A stretch of 64,000 nucleotides of DNA, taken from Epilithonimonas zeae. GTDB taxonomy: Bacteria > Bacteroidota > Bacteroidia > Flavobacteriales > Weeksellaceae. The notes under the pieces were generated by a model. That model worked only from the letters and a program-made list of their open reading frames with translations. It was not told the origin of the DNA and did not search any database. Positions 60,415 through 64,000 of the stretch are shown here, piece after piece. Each line of letters begins with the position of its first letter. Positions within the stretch are counted from its first letter, which is position 1. The stretch covers positions 460,989 through 524,988 of the forward strand of contig NZ_FSRK01000003.1 of the NCBI RefSeq assembly GCF_900141765.1. The letters are read 5' to 3'. The position numbers were made by a program, and so were the translations under genes.

Positions 60415-60422
60415 CAAAGATA
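60415..60422 (-). promoter_or_regulatory. -7 promoter box TATCTTTG for nusB
   Basis: Exact minus-strand match 22 nt before the ATG, followed by GCACCC. Confidence 0.7.
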
Positions 60423-60472
60423 AGGAAAATTGTCTCAATCACATAATTCCAATCAAATCGAATGTTGAAAAG

Positions 60473-60570
60473 CCGAATCACACACAGCCCGAGCTGAGTG
60501 GAGCTCATTTTTGCTTGGTAAAACTTTAGCAAAAAATAGCGGGAACGGAGCGCGGAAAAGCTGCCCAAAT
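60473..60570. repeat. Dispersed intergenic repeat, family A copy 4
   Basis: CCGAATCACACACAGCCCGA, GCTGAGTGGAGCTC, a TTTTTGC..GCAAAAAA core, GCGGGAACGGAGCGCGGAAA and AGCTGCCCAAATAA. The 5' flank GAATCACAC is shared with copy 3. Confidence 0.75.
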
Positions 60571-60575
60571 AAAAA

Positions 60576-61262
60576 TTAATTATCTTTCTCTGAGTCTATT
60601 TTTTCAAGTTGCTTAAGGTTCTTGGAAAGTCTTTTCAGGATAATTCCGTAGGCTATTTTGTAGTAGAGCAAAATGAGGATGATACAAACCAAAAGACTGA
60701 AAATAACCCCCGTGATCAGGCCCCAAAATGTTGGATTATCTATCTCAATATTTTGTCGTCTAATTGTAAAGATGATAAAACTCGTGAAACTTCCTATGAA
60801 AAGGAATAACAAAACGATATTGCTGAAAATAAATAGGTTAACCGATTTTTTGAAATTAATAATGTGAATGATAAATTTCTTGAGATTGGCTTCTACATCT
60901 ATCTTTTTGTAGTTTTTATAAAAAATGATGACAAAAACTCCAGTAATTACAAGGCTTGCAATCTTAATCCAATAATAAATTTTGTCCAAAGAAAACTCGA
61001 CTTCGCTCTGGTTTCTAATCTGAAGTTTGTTCAGAATACTGGTGAAATCTGTATGAAAGCTAGTGGAAAATAATGCTATGAAATTGATAATGCCAAAAAT
61101 GACAAATTCGGCTACACTGATCCACAGAATATATTTAACATAATTTCTGGATTTTTTATTGAGCATAACCTCAATCTCATCCTGATTGTAGTCATCAGAA
61201 ATGACTTGTTCCTGCCAGGATTTCTTAAGCGAATCTATATCAAAGTCTTCTGGGTTAGGCAT
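60576..61262 (-). CDS. Four-helix membrane protein overlapping an ECF sigma gene
   Basis: 228 aa. A soluble N-terminal region (DIDSLKKSWQEQVISDDYNQ, then a short helix) is followed by four membrane helices (about 45-65, 90-115, 135-160, 178-205) and a basic tail. The first 8 bp overlap the sigma factor gene, and the placement is that of an anti-sigma factor. It lacks the classical ZAS zinc motif (HxxxCxxC), so it may be an atypical membrane anti-sigma or sensor; this is an inference. Confidence 0.72.
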   Translation of the reverse strand: MPNPEDFDIDSLKKSWQEQVISDDYNQDEIEVMLNKKSRNYVKYILWISVAEFVIFGIINFIALFSTSFHTDFTSILNKLQIRNQSEVEFSLDKIYYWIKIASLVITGVFVIIFYKNYKKIDVEANLKKFIIHIINFKKSVNLFIFSNIVLLFLFIGSFTSFIIFTIRRQNIEIDNPTFWGLITGVIFSLLVCIILILLYYKIAYGIILKRLSKNLKQLEKIDSEKDN

Positions 61263-61749
61263 GCTTTATCATTAATTCTTTTAATGTTTTCTTTAATCTG
61301 TTCATTTTCACTCTTGCATTTACTTCTGTAATTCCTAATGTTTCTGCGATTTCTTTATAAGGTTCATCGTCCAGATACATCATCACGATGGCTCTTTCTA
61401 CATCGGGCAACATTTTTATAACCTTGTACAATAAAGAAATCTGTTGCTGTTTTTCATCAGAATCTTCTAGAAAATCTTTGCTGTGAAAATCTTGTAATTC
61501 GTCCGTCTGTGGCTGTCTTGTTTTTTTTCTGAATAATGTGATTGCCGTATTAAGTGCAACACGATACATCCACGTAGAAATTTTGGAATTACCTTGGAAT
61601 GAGTCGTAAGATTTCCAAAGTTGTAACACAATCTCCTGAAAAAGATCTTCCTGATCCTCCAAAGAATGGGTATAAAGACGTGAGACTTTGATAATAAGTC
61701 CTTGGTTGTTCTTTATCAATTTAGAAAACTCTTTCTGTTTACTCTCCAT
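61255..61749 (-). CDS. RNA polymerase sigma-70 factor, ECF subfamily
   Basis: 164 aa. Region 2 contains LEDQEDLFQEIVLQLWKSYD and ISTWMYRVALNTAITLFRKK (near 55-78). Region 4 has LPDVERAIVMMYLDDEPYKE, IAETLGITEVNARVKMNRLK. It is probably controlled by the overlapping membrane protein. A near-consensus TATCTTCG lies at 61758-61765, one base off the -7 box, and could be a different promoter type recognised by the factor itself. The regulon is unknown. Confidence 0.92.
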   Translation of the reverse strand: MESKQKEFSKLIKNNQGLIIKVSRLYTHSLEDQEDLFQEIVLQLWKSYDSFQGNSKISTWMYRVALNTAITLFRKKTRQPQTDELQDFHSKDFLEDSDEKQQQISLLYKVIKMLPDVERAIVMMYLDDEPYKEIAETLGITEVNARVKMNRLKKTLKELMIKHA

Positions 61750-61859
61750 TCCGGAAACGAAGATAAGGATTTTATCGTTTTTCTATCAAATTCTTAAGGT
61801 TTAATTTATTTTGTTAAATAATGTTAATTTCTATATAAATTATTGATTATATTTACCTT

Positions 61860-62354
61860 ATGATTATCAATAAAGTTGCCAAGTTCCTTTTTTGTTTTAT
61901 TTTCATTTTAATATTGAGCTGTAATAGTCAGTCTGTGTCATCTTCTGTTACTAATGATAATATTAATGAAAAGCCAGTTTCCAAAATTGTTTATCTTTTT
62001 TTTGAAGGAGAGAAAACAAGTGATGGAAAAGAAACTATAAAGCTGGTAGACAAAAGAGTGTCTGATGGCTTTTTTAAGAATGAAGAATTCGGTACTGCGA
62101 AGGATATTGCTAATACTTTTTACAAGATGGTTTTGTTTGATAAAAAAAATCAAGTTTATAAAACCTCCATAATAGATAATCCTTTTTCTCCGGTTTTTGA
62201 GTCTTATGGAAAAGAATCTATGGAAAAGCAAATTGGAAAGCTGGACAAAGCAGAATTTTTCTACCGATATAATGATAACGACAATATCTCAAAATTAGAA
62301 ATTCATAAATCTGAGAATAATCAATCCAACTTAATCTTCACTCTAAAATTATAA
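61860..62354 (+). CDS. Hypothetical lipoprotein
   Basis: 164 aa. Signal with lipobox ILSC (Cys near residue 21), followed by a Ser/Asn-rich linker and a soluble domain of mixed strands (KIVYLFFEGEKTSDGKETIK; EFFYRYNDNDNISKLEIHKS). The family is not recognised. ATG 61860 lies close to a TATATTTA sequence, one base off the -7 box. It is 2 bp upstream of the M64 peptidase gene and is probably co-transcribed with it. Confidence 0.68.
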   Translation: MIINKVAKFLFCFIFILILSCNSQSVSSSVTNDNINEKPVSKIVYLFFEGEKTSDGKETIKLVDKRVSDGFFKNEEFGTAKDIANTFYKMVLFDKKNQVYKTSIIDNPFSPVFESYGKESMEKQIGKLDKAEFFYRYNDNDNISKLEIHKSENNQSNLIFTLKL

Positions 62355-62356
62355 TT

Positions 62357-63718
62357 ATGAAACACATCTACTTATTATGTCTTTTATTTTATACTATATC
62401 TTTCGGTCAAATATTTGATCTGGTTCCACTATTAGAAAGTGGCGCAAAAGATAAAAGAATAAACCTTGTAATTCTAGGAGACGGTTATACGGCAAGTGAA
62501 CAATCTACCTTTTTGACAGATGCGACATTTGTTTCGAATTATTTGATGAATAAAGCACCTTATTCTAATTATAAAAATTACTTCAATGTTTATGCATTGA
62601 AGGTTATTTCACAAGAAAGTGGAGTTAAGCATCCCGGAACGGCTTCCGATGTTTCAGAACCTGTGATTCCTGTTTCTAATCCTAATAATTACCTCAATAG
62701 TTCTTATGACACTTCAGGAACGCATCGTTGCATCTATGGAAGTGTGAATAAAGTCACCCAAACTCTCGCTGCTAACATCCCTGAATTTGATATTGCTTTG
62801 GTTTTAGGAAATGATACAGAATATGGAGGCTGTGGAGGAACTTATGCATTTTTATCGAGAAATGATCAAGCTCCGGATGTTGCTTACCACGAGTTAGGAC
62901 ATTCTTTTGGTAAACTGGCAGATGAATATTGGTTTTCTGGTTCCGGAGAATCTCCAAATAAAACTAAAACTTCTAATACAGAAACTGTTCGTTGGAAAAA
63001 CTGGTTGAATACTGGAAATATTGGTATTTATCAATTCACAGAAAACACGGCTTGGTATCGCCCCCATCAAAATTGTGAAATGCGATATCTGAATCGTCAA
63101 TTCTGTAATGTCTGTAAAGAAGCTTTGGTTGAGAAAATACATTTGACCAAAAACCCGATTGATAGTTTTACACCTTCCAATTCTGCAGCTATAACAACTA
63201 ATCAAAACTTAGATTTAAAAGTTAATTTAATTTTACCAATTCCCAATACATTAAAATCTGAATGGAAATTAAATAATACTTCTATTGCAACCGACGTAAG
63301 TGAGTTAACAATTCAATCTTCACAATTAAATACAGGAAGCAATACTGTTTTATTTAATGTCTATGATAATACCGCGATGGTAAGGACAGATAATCACAGT
63401 ACAATCCATTTATCAACTATTTCGTGGACAATTAATAAAACTCAGTTGGGTATTAATGATATCAGAGCTAAACAATTTGATTTTATACTTTATCCAAATC
63501 CTGCAGAAGATTTTGTGGTTATGGAAAGTAAATCAGGCTTTACAGAAAAGGTTGAAGTTAGAATAATTGATAACTCTGGTAAGCTCATCAAAAAGCAAAA
63601 TGTAGATTTGAGCAAACAAGAGAAGATTGACATATCAAAATTGATTTCTCAGGATTATTGGATTAATGTTTATCAAAAAGGACAACTGATATTATCTAAG
63701 AAAATGATTAAAAAATAG
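62357..63718 (+). CDS. Secreted M64 (IgA peptidase-type) metalloprotease with T9SS sorting domain
   Basis: 453 aa. Signal peptide MKHIYLLCLLFYTISFGQ. The M64 domain (about 25-260) has RINLVILGDGYTASEQSTFL, SYDTSGTHRCIYGSVNK and the zinc motif YHELGHSFGKLADEYW (near 176). The last 75 residues, FILYPNPAEDFVVMESKSGF and IDISKLISQDYWINV..ILSKKMIKK, form a type A sorting domain for T9SS. It would be released at the surface. The neighbouring lipoprotein may be a partner. Confidence 0.9.
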   Translation: MKHIYLLCLLFYTISFGQIFDLVPLLESGAKDKRINLVILGDGYTASEQSTFLTDATFVSNYLMNKAPYSNYKNYFNVYALKVISQESGVKHPGTASDVSEPVIPVSNPNNYLNSSYDTSGTHRCIYGSVNKVTQTLAANIPEFDIALVLGNDTEYGGCGGTYAFLSRNDQAPDVAYHELGHSFGKLADEYWFSGSGESPNKTKTSNTETVRWKNWLNTGNIGIYQFTENTAWYRPHQNCEMRYLNRQFCNVCKEALVEKIHLTKNPIDSFTPSNSAAITTNQNLDLKVNLILPIPNTLKSEWKLNNTSIATDVSELTIQSSQLNTGSNTVLFNVYDNTAMVRTDNHSTIHLSTISWTINKTQLGINDIRAKQFDFILYPNPAEDFVVMESKSGFTEKVEVRIIDNSGKLIKKQNVDLSKQEKIDISKLISQDYWINVYQKGQLILSKKMIKK

Positions 63719-63730
63719 AAAGTTATTGGT

Positions 63731-63738
63731 TACTTTTG
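63731..63738 (+). promoter_or_regulatory. -7 promoter box TACTTTTG for rnpB
   Basis: TAnnTTTG match just upstream of the RNase P RNA. Confidence 0.6.
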
Positions 63739-63743
63739 CAGTT

Positions 63744-64000
63744 CAGAGAAGCGTGGCTTGTTGATTCAATTTTCGAATTGGGTAGGAAAGTCCGGACACC
63801 ATAGGGCAGCATAGCGGATAACATCCGTCATTTGTGAAAATAGGACAAGTGCAACAGAAAGTATGTACAGTTCGGCTGTAGTGAAACCAGGTAAACTCTA
63901 TGTGGTGCAATGCCAAGTATATCATCAGTTAAGGTCGGCTCGGCTATTGATGAGGGGTAGGCAGCAAAAGTGATGCAGTAATGTATGACGCAGATAAATA
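63744..64000 (+). ncRNA. rnpB: RNase P RNA, class A, 5' part
   Basis: Catalytic RNA of tRNA 5' maturation. Diagnostic strings are GGAAAGTCCGGACACCATAG (P4 5' strand and its neighbourhood), ACAGAAAGTATGTACAG, GTGAAACCAGGTAAACTC and, near the edge, GACGCAGATAAATA (P4 3' side). The P1 5' strand GCGTGGCTT is present, and its 3' partner is expected beyond base 64000, so the gene is cut by the window. Transcription likely starts about 6 nt after the -7 box at 63731-63738. Confidence 0.95.

Overview
The window is about 64 kb of AT-rich chromosome from a member of the Bacteroidota, most likely Flavobacteriia of the Chryseobacterium/Epilithonimonas type. The evidence is: TAnnTTTG (-7) promoter boxes in front of many genes, type IX secretion C-terminal sorting domains, TonB-dependent receptors with carboxypeptidase-like N-termini, SPII lipoproteins of the MKK...SC type, a ribosomal protein THX gene, and families such as DUF2480, DUF1573, DUF3667 and DUF4269. 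I see no prophage, IS transposase, CRISPR array, tRNA or rRNA. The only structural RNA is the 5' part of RNase P RNA at the right edge.

Layout. 1-4.5 kb: 3' part of gltX with an unusual in-frame insertion, accA, then (minus) rplM-rpsI-rpsB. 4.7-11.6 kb: DUF3667 membrane protein, small membrane protein, pncB, a BON lipoprotein plus BON/SH3 pair, a large TonB-type outer-membrane protein. 11.7-13.8 kb: a glycosyltransferase and an LpxH-like phosphoesterase separated by an array of degenerate 21-bp repeats. 14.2-22 kb: dicarboxylate/amino-acid symporter, serine hydrolase, a repeat-rich spacer, Mrp and a NifU-C protein (Fe-S delivery), DUF1232, gpsA, M23 peptidase, DUF4269. 22-28.5 kb: trigger factor, a probable metal (zinc?) acquisition locus (His-rich lipoprotein, TonB receptor, small His/Cys protein), NdpA-like nucleoid protein. 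28.5-35.1 kb: serine hydrolase, small secreted proteins, thioredoxin-like protein, dnaK, T9SS-secreted M43 metalloprotease. 35.3-42.8 kb: ppk1 and ppx (polyphosphate), a 1016-aa T9SS-secreted choice-of-anchor I protein, an LLM flavin oxidoreductase. 43-47.3 kb (minus): two small membrane/BamE-like proteins, ComEC N-terminal/competence protein, DUF1569, lpxB. 47.5-54.6 kb: DUF2480, GT-C-like membrane protein, DUF937, THX, aspS and a 715-aa orphan secreted protein. 54.6-58.5 kb: JmjC/cupin protein, SDR oxidoreductase, divergent aroC with two thioredoxin-fold genes. 58.6-64 kb: nusB-DUF1573-yajC, an ECF sigma factor overlapping a membrane protein, a lipoprotein, a T9SS M64 peptidase and rnpB.

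Most genes are housekeeping, and the interest is in structure. (i) gltX carries a 70-codon, about 21% GC insertion directly before its KLSKR catalytic loop, bounded by a 10-bp imperfect direct repeat. (ii) A dispersed intergenic repeat superfamily has conserved arms but a different central cassette in each copy. (iii) A 21-bp (7-codon, two helical turns) repeat array of 11 units lies between two envelope genes. (iv) Several genes have the -7 box 4-5 nt from the ATG, which implies leaderless mRNAs, including the symmetric SDR/aroC divergent promoter. (v) There is a perfect palindrome upstream of dnaK, and a possible small RNA or leader peptide between two terminators. Families were assigned by reading the proteins; no database search was run.
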